A stretch of DNA of 64,000 nucleotides from Diphasiastrum complanatum (taxonomy: Eukaryota > Streptophyta > Lycopodiopsida > Lycopodiales > Lycopodiaceae), in contig CM055102.1 of NCBI GenBank assembly GCA_029204225.1, positions 50,435,918 to 50,499,917 on the forward strand, written 5' to 3'. The translations under genes were made by a program, and so were the position numbers. Shown here in pieces: positions 33,832 through 44,806 of the stretch; position 1 is the stretch's first letter, and each line of letters starts with the position of its first letter. The notes beneath the pieces are model-generated. The model worked only from the letters and a program-made list of their open reading frames with translations. It made no database searches and was not told the DNA's origin.

Positions 33832-34761
33832 TCAATGATGAACTAAAGGAGCTTGCATACTTTGACTCAACTTGCTTACACAAAAACTTAAGTTAGGTCT
33901 AGTGATGGTTAAATAGATTAGAGAGCCTATAAGCTTCCTAAAGAGGGTGATGTCCTCAAAGGATACTTCATCACCTTCATTAGTTGCTTTCACAACATGC
34001 TCCATAGGGGTGTCAATCCCCTTACAATATTTCATACCAAATCTTTCAAGAATGGAAGTAGCATACTTAGATTGACTTATGAAAGTACAATTGCTACTTC
34101 TAGACACTTCTATCCCAAGTATAAGCTTTTGAAAGCCTAGATCTACCATCTTGAACTTACTAGATAAATCAACTTTTACTTTGCTTATGCCTTCATCATC
34201 ATTTCCTGTCAAAATGATGTCATCAACATAAAGTACCAAAATGATAATCATTCCTTCATTACATTTAAAATATAAAGAAGGTTCATAAGCACTTAGTACA
34301 AAGCCAAGAGAATAGAGAAAATCATGCAACCTAGAGTACCAAGCTCTAGGTGCTTGCTTCAAGCCATATAGGCTCTTCCTTAAGTAGCACACCTTTTGCT
34401 CCTCACCAACCTTGATGAAGCCCTTAGGTTGCATCATGTAGATTTTCTCTTCTATGAAGCCATTCAAGAATGCATTTGTCACATCCATTTGGTAGAGATC
34501 CCACTTGAACAAAGTAGCAATGCAAATGATTAGTCTAATAGTTACAAGCTTAGCTACAAGTGCAAATGTCTCTTCATAATCCAATACTTTTATTTGAAGA
34601 AATCCCTTAGCAACAAGCCTAGATTTGTACTTACTAATAGATCCATCTTGATTGTACTTTATTCTATAAATCCACATACATGCAAGTGGTTTCTTCCCTC
34701 TTGGAAGATTTACAAGATTCCAAGTATGATTTTCTTCTAATGCATCATACTCTACTTGCAT
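33832..34761 (-). pseudogene. Copia B reverse transcriptase
   Basis: A 309-codon uninterrupted frame with all the copia RT blocks in order: NHTWNLVNLPRGKKPLACMW, YKSRLVAKGFLQ, QMDVTNAFLNGFIEEKIYM, KSLYGLKQAPRAWYSRL and LYVDDIILTGND (YVDD). Then FKMVDLGFQKLILGIEV, KYATSILERFGM and LIGSLIYLTITRPNLSF. Close to copia A, which lacks the upstream domains. The frame ends just before RNase H, with a stop at 33832. Confidence 0.9.
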
Positions 34762-34943
34762 TGCATCTCTCCAAACTTTAGATTTATATGCTTCTTCAAA
34801 AGATGATTGTTCTTAAAGCAATGTAGCTAAGAAAGAGTAAGAGGTAGAAGATTTAGAGTCTTTCTTTTGCTTTCCCTTGTCCAGATAGGTGAGCCTTGAG
34901 GGCTCGGCCTTGTTTCTTGATGATCTTCTCGGCCCCCTTTGAC

Positions 34944-36086
34944 TCAGATTCTTGTCTCCATCCTCGGGTTTGTCAAGATCCTCCTCGGGTTTGTCAAGAT
35001 CTTCAATGCACAATGGGTTAGATCCATTATACTCTTAGAGAATTGTGACTCATCAAAAAGTACATCCTTGCTTACGTTTACTTTCTTGTATATAGGAACA
35101 TATATCCTATAGCCCTTGCTATTTTCTCCATAGCCAACAAAAATCCCTTTGAAGGAGGTAGCATCTTCCTTCCTTCTTGTCTCCAAAGGGATGTGGACAT
35201 AACAAATACATCCAAAGATCTTAAAATCTCTTACATTGGGTTTCTTACCAAACAAAGCTTGATAAGGTGAGATCCCATCTATAGCACTACTAGGAAGTCT
35301 ATTACACAACTAATTAGCACATGTTATAGCTTCTCCATAAAATGAGATGGGAAGTGATGCATCAAATCTTAAAGACTTTGCACACTCACATAGACTCCTA
35401 TTTTTCCTCTCGGCCATCCCATTTTGTTGAGGGGTGTAGGAACAAGTGTATTGCAATTTAATGCCATTGATCTCACAAAAGTCTCTCATTTTATTGGAGG
35501 TGTACTCTCCTCCACTATCACATCTTAGTGCTTTGATGGAAGTACTAAGTTGCTAATCTACCTTAATGAAAGCTTCATAAACAAGACTTTTCTCTGATAG
35601 TAATTCAATCCATGTGAATCTAGTACAATCATCTATAAAAATTACATACATCAAAGCACCTCCATTACCTGCATGTGAAAAACTATGTACATCAGAATGT
35701 ATGAGATCCAAGGGAGAGGTAGATCTTGATGAAGATCTCTTGTAAGAAGATTTGTGTGACTTTGCAAGGCCACATGCCTCACACATCTTTCCACACTTCT
35801 CGAAGGCTCTTGGTAGGCCGAGAGCTAGTTCCTTGCTTTCCATTGACTCCATAGATTGAAGATTAGGATGGCCTAATCTCTTATGCCATAGCTCCACTTG
35901 AGATAGTTCCTCCCTAGCCAAGTTCACACTTTCATTTGCAACATTAGCATCCAACTTAAATAGTCTACCTAGGCACTTATCATTTTTCAAGATGGAACAA
36001 ATTCCATTCTTGAAGTGTACATCTAGTCCATTGTCCATTAACTGTCCCACACTAAGCAAGTTTCTTGAAATGGTAGAAAAATACAA
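34944..36086 (-). pseudogene. Copia B integrase
   Basis: The frame 36086-35553 has LLSVGQLMDNGLDVHF, the zinc domain (LWHKRLGHPN, CEACGLAKSH) and the first Asp (LIHSDVHS). A TAG at about 35553 is followed in the same frame by RCDSGGEY (second Asp) and PQQNGMAERKNR (catalytic Glu), so the DDE triad is complete apart from stops. A second stop lies at about 35310. The frame 35309-34944 gives SPYQALFGKKPNVRDFKIFG and IFVGYGENSKGYRIY. The enzyme would insert the cDNA into the host genome. Confidence 0.87.
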
Positions 36087-36148
36087 AACATTATCTAGAT
36101 CTATCCTTTTAGATGTGTCTAAGCAAAGAGGAATAGATCCTATGCCAT

Positions 36149-37183
36149 CTATCTTGCATGCTTGATCACTAGCAGTGTATATTGACTTCTTAGAGTCATT
36201 ACAAGATAGAAGAGTGGATAATGCTTGTTAAAAGACACGTGAGAACTAGCCCCACTATCTATCCACCATGTGTCTTTACTTGAAGTTGGCGTAGATCCAA
36301 CCATCAAGGATGTATTGAATCCATCCTCATCTTCTTCCTCTTGAGCAATGTTCCCTTGATCTCCATTTGCTTGTTGATTCTTCTTCAAGTAGCATTCCGA
36401 GGCAAAGTGTCCTTTCTTTCCACAAAAAAAAGACTTGAGCTTTGCCTTGTTCTTCACCTTGCCTTTGGAAGTAGATCCTCCATTCTTCATCTCGGCCTCC
36501 TTGTCTTGATTCTTCTTGAATGGATGTTGCTTCTTCTTGCTTTTGGATGTAAAGTTTGCTTTCTCCTCTCCTCCATTAAGTGACATGCCATCCATTCTTG
36601 TCTTGATTTGTAGAAGCCTACTCTCCTTGGCCACAAGAACTTTGTGCAACTTTTCAATGGATGGAAGAGTTTCTTGAATAGAAAACAATTGGATTAAGTT
36701 GGTGAACTCATCACCTAGGCCATTTAAGATGATTTGTACTAGCTCTTGATCTTGGATCTTCTCTCCTATTGCACTTAATTCCTTGTTAAGAGATTCGATC
36801 CTAAGGACATACTCTTGTCCACTCTCTCCACTTCCTTTCATGCTTTGGAAAACTTGATTTCTTAGCATGAGTATTCTTGAAGTATTATTGGATTCATAGA
36901 TGCTCTTTAATGAATCCCCAGCCTCTTTGGATGAGGTACAAGAAGACACCTCTTTCAAGAGGTCATTGCATACATTTAACTTTATGCAATGTAGAGCTAA
37001 TCTTGCTCTCTTCTTGTATTTGGCTTGTTCTTGGGGAGTTTGAGGCTCTTCCTCAACCCCTTGAACTATGTCAAATAGATCATGGATCACTAGGAGTGAT
37101 TCCATTCTCACTTTCCAAATGGAATAATTTGTGGAAGTGAGTCTCTCACTTGATTCCATCAAATATCCACCTATGGATGACAT
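36149..37183 (-). pseudogene. Copia B gag-protease
   Basis: Gag core motifs include NYSIWKVRMESLLVIHDLFD, RLALHCIKLNVCNDLLKEVS and VQIILNGLGDEFTNLIQLF. The zinc knuckle reads SFFCGKKGHFASEC: the first Cys is Ser, a single base change (TGT to TCT), so zinc binding is probably lost. The protease site is intact (WWIDSGASSH). The frame then drifts out near 36200 through a frameshift, and the next frame resumes at 36086. Gag would bind element RNA in the particle. Confidence 0.87.
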
Positions 37184-37382
37184 TGTGGAATAAATTCTCT
37201 TCTTAAAATCACAAAGATTTTTGAATTTTAAAAGATCTAGCCTCCAAGTCATTTTTATCCAAATGAATTCAAGCTATCAGTCTAGATGAACTCGCCCTCA
37301 CTAGTATTGGCCAAAAACAAATTTTGTCAATGATCTCTACAAGATTTGTGATTCAATGATCACTCTCTTATCTTTGATACCA

Positions 37383-37945
37383 TGATAAATTCTATAGTTT
37401 TTAGGACAATAATGATTGTACTTAACAATTATAGAGAGTTATTGGTTGCCTAATAAATGGATCTATCAAGTTCTACACATTAGATCTTGATCGATATTCA
37501 CTACACATGGATTTAAGCAAGAGCAATGGATCAACACATCACAAATTTGTGAGAGCGGCCTCACACGTGTGGAATATTGTCCACAATATGGCCTGCACCT
37601 AAAACAACAAGTACAATAGTCCTAGATAGCATTCACTCATAGAAATCACAAGACAAATGACTAGAAATCTCAAAAAATGTAGAATGCAAAAGTCTCATCA
37701 ATCTGCATATGCAAGGAAAAGCTAATTTCTAGGTGACTACTCAACTTGACTAGAAAACTAGTCATATCATGTTCACAGTAAACTAGATTGATACAAAATC
37801 AATTTAGATATATACAAGTATGAAAAACACATCCTTTCACACGTGGAAACAGGCTCCACACGTGTGAAATCAGATCATCAACATTATTCTAGTCTTTGAT
37901 CAACAGTTACAATAACCAATGTTAAGTGAGAAGTGACAATTTTCA
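37383..37945 (-). repeat. Copia B right (5') LTR
   Basis: 563 bp, TGATAAAT...ATTTTCA. It matches the left LTR over the first 300 bp and the last 150 bp, but the central block (about 37700-37800) is different sequence. It carries CTCACACGTGTGGAATATTG and the pair TCACACGTGGAAACAGGCTC and CCACACGTGTGAAA. The five bases outside (ATAGA) do not match those outside the left LTR (AATAT). Confidence 0.85.
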
Positions 37946-39215
37946 ATAGATATGGCTCTTGGCAATTTTTTTTGTGTGTGTAATAGAGTTCATCTTTAAA
38001 CAAACTGGATTACACACACCCTCATCATTGATGTATAAGGACAACACATATAAGCTCCAATGATCACTGCAATTAGAAAACAATAAATTTACGAGAATCA
38101 ATGTGAGAACAAAATTTATATGAAAAATTCAACATAATTATATATGAGAAAAAGACACTTACTTTGTTATGTATGGCTGCACAAGAATTGGAGTCCCCAG
38201 TCTGACGTATTGGAGCAAATCATCATGCAGACTTTTAAAATCAAAGAAATCAAATGCATCCATGAATTGAAGGGGAAACAATGCTACATCTATAAACAAT
38301 GGGGTCTGAAAAAACTACATCCAGTACTGAATAGCCCCACCTAGATTATCACCTAGCATTTTATTTCTACTTTCTAATTCACCTATATCTAAACTAAAAA
38401 GGGAGAGACCAGCATTGGTCTTTGGCATCCTAAAACTGTATCGAGTACCTAAAGCTTTAAGAAACGTGTCTAACAATTGGTCATACTGTACATATTGAGG
38501 AGTATTCCAACGACAAGTGCAGGGGGTAATGAAAGTAATATAGATAAACCAGAAAAAGAATTGTCATTCAAAATTAATTCTACCTTTACATTAACAAAAT
38601 CATCTAAATCAGTTCCCAGAACAGGTAGAGGGGAACTAATATTTATGGAGGTAGGAGGAGGAGATTTAGGAGGAGGAGATTTATTAGGAGAGGAAGATTT
38701 AGGAGGATAAGGTAAAGATGGAGTTCTGGGAGAAGGAGAAGGAGACTTAATAGGAGAACAATTGGGACGAGAATGCCTAGAAGAAAGAATCTCATCCAGA
38801 GGAGATGGCTTGGAAAAATCCCTCGTTTTATTTGGAGGGTCAAGAGACCTCCTCTTTTTTGAAACACTTCCACTTTGTATACGAATAACAAGCTGGGATG
38901 GTTGAGATTGCTTTCGTTTTCTCCTCTATGAATCTTGTTTTGGAGGAGAGGAGGGAGCAGATCTAAAGTATTATGCAAAATTGTCATATGCATCCCAAAT
39001 CCTAAACACAATGTTGAAATCCTTGGGCATAATGGTCACCATCTTGGCATAGATAGCTCCAACAACAGTATCTAAAAAAAAAATTCACCTAGAAATCCTC
39101 ATATGTAGTGTGTAGCGCCTCCATTGCCGTTACCGTCCATCTCACATCTGTAGATGACTTCTTGTAACCTGTCTGATGGATCTCTGTATGTGAGCTTTCA
39201 AAATCACAACTCTAC
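37946..39215 (-). pseudogene. Histone-H3-fold plus Ulp1-like protease gene, decayed
   Basis: Minus-strand exon 39215-38163 opens after a TGTAG acceptor with VVILKAHIQRSIRQVTRSHL (alpha1). After a frameshift come RWTVTAMEALHTTYEDF (alpha2), then DTVVGAIYAKMVTIMPKDF (alpha3; H3 has CAIHAKRVTIMPKDI). The same frame runs through TAA and TAG into a basic Ser/Pro-rich linker (RRKRKQSQPSQ, KSPPPKSPPP). After another frameshift comes WNTPQYVQYDQLLDTFLKAL to GGAIQYWM, a TAG, and FFQTPLFIDVALFPLQFMD to LGTPILVQPYI. Splicing out 38067-38162 joins NDHWSLYVL and NPVCLKMNSITHTKK, matching the His box and Asp box (here Asn) of C48/Ulp1 SUMO proteases. The catalytic Cys region is cut off by copia B. It would be a nuclear chromatin or SUMO-related protein, probably transposon-borne. 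Confidence 0.6.
38067..38162 (-). other. Predicted intron in H3/Ulp1-like gene
   Basis: Donor ACAAA|GTAAGTG and acceptor TTTCTAATTGCAG|TGATC on the minus strand, 96 bp, AT-rich. Splicing joins YIT to NDHW in frame, restoring the Ulp1 His box. Confidence 0.65.
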
Positions 39216-39235
39216 ACAAGAATATTGACATAAAA

Positions 39236-39365
39236 ACTTTATGAGACCCCTAAGACTAAGATGAACTATTGTACACATGTGGGAACATGCTCCACACATG
39301 TGAAATGTACTCACAAATATAAAAAACATGAAATTGTCAAGCTAGATTTTTGCCAATTCTTCACA
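39236..39365 (-). repeat. 3' LTR remnant of copia H
   Basis: On the minus strand TGTGAAGAATTGGCAAAAAT starts the LTR next to a purine tract (CTTTTTGAGGAG). It follows copia G's LTR as far as AGGGGTCTCATA, then stops at about 39236 beside the H3-like exon. It carries the pair CACATGTGTGGAGCATGTTC and CCACATGTG. Confidence 0.7.
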
Positions 39366-41520
39366 CTCCTCAAAAAGATAGCTTGGATAGGTACTAGACC
39401 ATTTGAGAAGTTTGTGAAACTTTTTGAGTGGACCCTTTTGTATGTATATGAAGTAGAAAACCAGCAAAAGGATCCATCATAGCAGCACCTCATCAAATCC
39501 ATGATAAAATCTCTTTGGTAGAAATCTCTTGCCAATATCTTTGAAGAGTACTCCACCAATATGCCACTATGACCATGTGCTTCCTCTATGCTTGATGACG
39601 GCATTTGATTTGAAAGCTCTACTTGCATGATGGCTGCACCATAAATAGAGAAAGTCGAGGCTTCCAAGCCTCATGAAGATCATAGAGATCAAGATCATAA
39701 GATGAGCAAAAGTGTAGATCTTCAAGATTAAGCATACTAGCTTGACTAGTCCAAATCCTATGAAATTTATCCATGATGAATCTAATCTTGAAATCAAATG
39801 CAATCTTGATCTTCTTGAGGCTAAATACTTGCTCAAGGATAAAGGTGTCCTCTTTGGATGTTTCACCTAATCTCAAGAGAAGTTTACAAAATGCCTCAAG
39901 GCATATAAAAACATGATTTTTCAAACTATGAGTATCAAACTCAATCTTGCTCTTACAAACTCGAAGAGCATGATTTTGACAATGAAATCTCTTGCTTTAA
40001 AAGAACTTCGGATACATATCTAAGCCTTTAATGACAAGAAATATGTCCATATAATAGGCATCATACAAAACTAGTATTGTCTCCCTTGAACTTTGAGATG
40101 TAAAACTTTCAATAAAGCAAGATAGTGCATCAAGAAATGGAAGAGAAGCATAAGTGAGAATGTTAAAGTGAATACCACCTAAAAATTGCCTCTCTTTACC
40201 ATAAAATATGAGCCATAAGGACTTGGATATCCATCTTGAAGATCCCCTTGAAGTCACATGTTGATGAGGCTCCTCCTTGAACCTCGACCCCTTCACATCT
40301 TGATAATCTTCAATAGATATGACTTGAGATGCATCTTAAGATGCCTTGAGCTTGGCCCCTTCCAGTGTTGAATGTAGATCTTCATAAACTATGACTTCTT
40401 TGCTCTCAATCACTTTTGAAATAGAGAGTATAATGGCTTTATAGGCCTTCTTGGTGGATAAGCAGCCAACCATGATCCATGAGCTTGGATCATCCATCCT
40501 CCTTGTTTCCAAGAGAATATATGCAAAGCAAGAACCTTAAAAGACACTAAGGTAATCATCCTTAGGCTTCTTGAATGATATTTCATATGGTGTATCTCCT
40601 CCAAGAGCTTCAATACTCCTCAAAGCTTTGATCTTCAATGAGAACTCCATCTCAACATATGCTTTGAATAATAGGAAATAATCATGCACCATAAACCTTG
40701 AAGAAAGAAGAAATGTGCATTTTGTGTGATCATCCTCCTTTGAAGACTTGGATACATAAGCAACATCAAGAGATTTTGCGCTCTCCCTTGTATTCAATTT
40801 GTAGATGCCTTCATGTCTAGATCCACATGCAAGGATTTCACCATCCTTTTTTATCACACAATTGTCAATATGGAAATTGATATCAAGACCACCATCAAGT
40901 AACTTGCCAACACTTATAAAATTCTTTGTAATCTTGGGAACAAAAAGAACCTCTTGAAGAGATAGAACTTTTGATGATGCAAGCTTCAAGGGAATAGTCC
41001 CTACTCCTTGGACTTCTTGACTCCTCCATAAGGCATAATACTTGAAAAGGAATCCTTGGAGGTACACATATGTGAAGATGCTCCACTATCAATATACCAA
41101 GAGTCATCCATCTTGAAGGTGGAAGAGGAGAATTTTGATGCCATAAGTGAGCATTCTCCATCACTTGCAATAAAGTCTTCTTTCTCATGAGAGATTTTGG
41201 CTTGCTTGAATTGATTCTTTTTCTTTAAGCAATTGGTGGCAAAGTGGCATTTCTTGCCACAAAAGAAGCACTTAACATCTTTCTTCTTATTCGTTGAAGT
41301 AGAATATTGAGAGGAATCATCATCCTCTTCATCTTGGTCTTTTGCTTTGTCCTTAATGAAGTATTGGTGTTGCTTTTTGCTCCTCTTCTTGTGCTTGGCA
41401 AATAAAACTTTGTCTTCACCATTATGATTGAGTAATAGCTTCTCCATCCTTAGTAGCTTGTTCTCTTGCTTTGATTCTTCAGCCATAAGAACACTTTGCA
41501 ATGCTGTAGTGGGTCCCTTT
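39366..41520 (-). mobile_element. Copia H, non-autonomous, relative of G
   Basis: Reading leftwards: gag C-terminus, zinc knuckle and protease (41543-41001), shrunken integrase (41067-40410), and then a module shared with copia G instead of RT/RNase H (40296-39378). The 5' LTR and gag N-terminus are missing; homology to G starts at about 41515. Frameshifts separate the parts. Copia G retains the same arrangement in one ORF, so the layout is not an accident of a single copy. Confidence 0.8.
39378..40296 (-). pseudogene. Copia H copy of the G-type replacement module
   Basis: Frames 40296-39997, 39924-39619 and 39667-39311 align to the C-terminal 270 residues of copia G: SLPFLDALSCFIESFTSQSS, ILVLYDAYYMDIFLVIKGLD, CLEAFCKLLLRLGETSKEDT, SLKKIKIAFDFKIRFIMD, TSYDLDL-type SSYDLDLYDLHEAWKP. 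There is no RT or RNase H motif. Function unknown. Confidence 0.7.
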
Positions 41521-41543
41521 CCTTGAATCCAAGATCTAGTCAA
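40410..41543 (-). pseudogene. Copia H gag-protease-integrase remnant
   Basis: The frame 41543-41001 reads ALQSVLMAEESKQENKLLRM, KVLFAKHKKRSKKQH, zinc knuckle CFFCGKKCHFATNC (the Gly before His is Cys, metal ligands kept) and protease WYIDSGASSHMC. The frame 41067-40537 continues with VGTIPLKLASSKVLSLQEVL and SVGKLLDGGLDINFHIDNC, then jumps from the end of the pre-integrase region to FKAYVEMEFSLKIKALRSI and DTPYEISFKKP. The HH-CC finger and most of the DDE core are missing, as in copia G. Confidence 0.8.
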
Positions 41544-41695
41544 TCTAGTATCAAAGAGACGAAGTTAGTTGTCATGCGTAGGTTCGTTCCCATGAGAGCG
41601 ATAGTATAGTTCAGATTTCAGCATGAATGGAAGATCCAAATCTATTTCTAACATCCATTAGCCCTAAACATTAACACTACGATCCATTAACACTG

Positions 41696-44600
41696 CATGA
41701 ATTGATATTTAAGTCTATGTATCGATATATTTATTATAATAAGCAATAATTCATCCATTCATGTGTGAACATACCTACATGGGTTATACATGGGATATTA
41801 TACCTATCGACATGTTCTATATTGTCGGTTCAACACTAATGCATATCATCGACGTGTATGAAACTATATATGACCTAGTTATACTAATTTAAAGGCATGT
41901 TATGCTATCATATTCGTCTAACAACTTTTATTTGCCCACTTATCTACACATGAAGCCATACAACTTCAAAAAAATGTAATTTTTGGCATAAATGACGGCT
42001 TTTGAAAAACTATCATATAAAGCAGCAGAAATGACAATTTTCTAGGCCATCATTTATTTCATTTTTTGCATGAATTGATATTTAAGTCTATGTCTCACAT
42101 ATACTTATCATAATAGGTAGTATTCCATCCATTCATGTGTAAATTTATCTACTTGGGTTATACATGGGATATTAGACCTATCGTTGTGTTATATATTGTC
42201 AGATTCAACACTAATAGATATCATCGACGTGTATCAAACAATATATGACACACTTATATCAATTTAAGGGCATGTTATACTATCATATCCATCTAACTAC
42301 TTTTATTTGCCCACTTATCTAGCCATTGAGCCATAAAACTTTAAAAAATGTTATTTTTGGCATAAATGATGGCTTTTCAAAAACTGTCATATAAACCAGA
42401 TTAAATGACGATTTTTCTAGGCCGTCACTTAATCCATTTTTTTGCATGAATTGATATATAAGTCTTCTATCACATATATTTATCATAATAGGCAGTAATC
42501 CATCCATTCATGTGTACATTTACCTACTTGGCTTATGGATGGGGATATTATACCTATCCACGTGTTCTAAATTGTCAGATTTAATATCAATACATATAAT
42601 GGATGTGTAACATTATGTGACACACTTACATCAATTTAAAGGCATGTTATACTATCAGATCTATCTAACAATTTATATTTACCACTTATCTACACATGAA
42701 GCCATAAAACTTTTTAAAAATGTAATTTTTGGCATACATGACGGCTTTTGAAAAACTGTCGTATAAACTAGAATAAATGATGGTCTTCTGGCCCGTCATT
42801 TATTCTATTTTTTGCAAGAGTTGATATTTAAGTCTAAGTATCAAATATATTTATCATAATAAGCAATATTTCATCCATTCATGTGTAAATATCCCTACTT
42901 GGGTTATACATCGGATATAATACCTATAGATGTGTTCTATATTGTCGGATTCAACACTAACACATATCATCGACTAACTATATATGACACACTTATATCA
43001 ATTTAAAAGCATGTTAGACTATCATATCCATCTTACAACTTTTATTTGCCCACTTATCTACACATGAAGCCATAAAACTTCAAAAAAAATGTTATTTTTG
43101 GCATAAATGATGGCTTCTGAAAAACTGTCATATAAATCTATATAAATGATGATTTTTCTAGGCCGTCACTTATTCCATTTTTTGCATGAATTGATGTTTA
43201 AGTCTATGTCTCATAATAGGCATTAATTCATCCATTCATGTGTGAATTTACCTACTTGGGTTATACATGGGATATTATACCTATCGACATGCTCTATATT
43301 GTCGGATTCAACACTAACACATATCATCGACGTGTATCAAACAATATATGACACACTTATATCCATTTAAGGGCATGTTATACTATTATATCCATCTAAC
43401 TACTTTTATTTGCTCACTTATCTACACATGAAGCCATAAAACTTTAAAAAAAATGTAAGTTTTCACATAAATGACGGGTTTTCAAAAACTGTCATATAAA
43501 CCAGCATAAATGATGGTTTTCTAGGCCGTCATTTAATCCATTTTTTTGCATGAATTGATATATAAGTCTATTTATCACATATATTTATCAGAATAGACAA
43601 TAGTCCATCCATTCATGAGTAAATTTACCTAATTGGGTTATGCATGGGATATCATACCTATTCACTTGTTCTAAACTGTCAGATTCAACACCAATACATA
43701 TCATCTAACAATTTTTATTTGCCCACTTATCTACACATGGAGTTTTAAAACTTCAAATAAATTGTAATTTTTGGCATAAATGACGGCTTCTGATAAACTG
43801 TCATATAGATTAGAATAAATGATGGTTTTTTAGGTTGTCATTAATTCCATTTTTTTGCATGAATTGATATTTAAGTCTACGTATCACATAGACTTATCAT
43901 GATAGGCGGTAATTCATCCATTCATGTGTAAATTTACCTACTTGGGTTATACATGGGATATTATAACTATTGATGTGTATAATATTGTCAGTTCAACACT
44001 AATACATATCATCGACATGTCTCAATCAATGTATGACATTCATCTATATCAATTTAAAGGCATCTAATACTATCATATTCGTCTAACAACTTTTATTTGG
44101 CCACTTATTTACACATGAAGCCATAAAACTTCAAAAAAAATAATTTCTGGCTTAAATGACAGCTTCTGAAAAACTGTCATATAAACCAAAATAAATGACG
44201 ATTTTTTAGGCCGTCATTTATTCCATTTTTCTGCATGAATTGATATTTAAGTCTATGTCTCACATATACTTATCATAATAGGCAATGATCCATTCATTCA
44301 TGTGTAAATATACCTACTTGGGTTATACATGGAATATTATACCTATCGACGTGTTTTATATTGTCGGTTCAATACATGTTCTTGTCGTGTATCAAACAAT
44401 ATATGACACACTTATATCAATTTAAAGGCATGTTATATTATCATATCCATTTTACAGCTTCTATTTGCCCACTTATTTACACATGAAGCCATAAAACTTC
44501 AAAAAAAATATAATTTTTGGCATAAATGATGGCTTCTGAAAAACTGTCATATAAACCAAAACAAATGACAATTTTTCTAGGCCGTCATTTATTCCATTTT

Positions 44601-44806
44601 TTTGCATAAATTGATATTTAAGTATATGTATCAGATATATTGATTATAATAAGCAATAATTCATCCATTCACGTGTAAATATATCTACTTGGGTTATAAA
44701 TGGGATATTATATCTATCGACGTGTTCTATATTGTCGGTTCAATACTAATACATATCGTCGACGTGTATCAAACAATATATGACATTCACTTATGTCAAT
44801 TTTCCG
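41696..44806. repeat. 372-bp tandem array, about 8.4 copies
   Basis: The word GCATGAATTGATATTTAAGTC (varied) marks unit starts near 41696, 42068, 42444, 42814, 43184, 43548, 43858, 44233 and 44604. Periods are 364-376 bp except one unit of 310 bp. Each unit carries two hairpins: ATGACGGCTTTTGAAAAACT with GTCAT, and AAATGACGG...CCGTCATTT (9-bp perfect stem). It also has the words CATCCATTCATGTG, ATCGACGTGT and CACATGAAGCCATAAAACTT. No ORF. Diverged units in reverse orientation lie at 58.44-58.79 kb next to a CACTA transposase, so I take this as CACTA-derived internal or subterminal repeat DNA. Confidence 0.85.

Larger units (their letters stand above)
33285..37183 (-). mobile_element. Copia B internal region
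   Basis: A complete-order but broken copia polyprotein: gag and zinc knuckle, protease, integrase, RT, RNase H. The primer site at 37372-37382 reads TGGTATCAAAG on the minus strand, matching initiator tRNA-Met. The coding start is taken as the Met at 37183 (MSSIGGYLMESSERL), which aligns with the starts of copia G and E; the longer frame upstream to 37252 is leader. Several frameshifts and stops break it, but every domain is present, making it the fullest element here. Confidence 0.88.

Noticed and set aside
38643-39011. Leu-rich, membrane-like ORF on the minus strand
   Set aside because: It is a shadow frame of the Ser/Pro-rich linker. Only the neighbouring frame connects in phase to the histone-like helix.
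41696-44806. CRISPR-like or centromeric satellite array
   Set aside because: Units of 372 bp with no spacers and no short conserved direct repeat; similarity to CACTA-linked sequence at 58.4 kb is a better explanation. Only 8 units, so no centromere claim.
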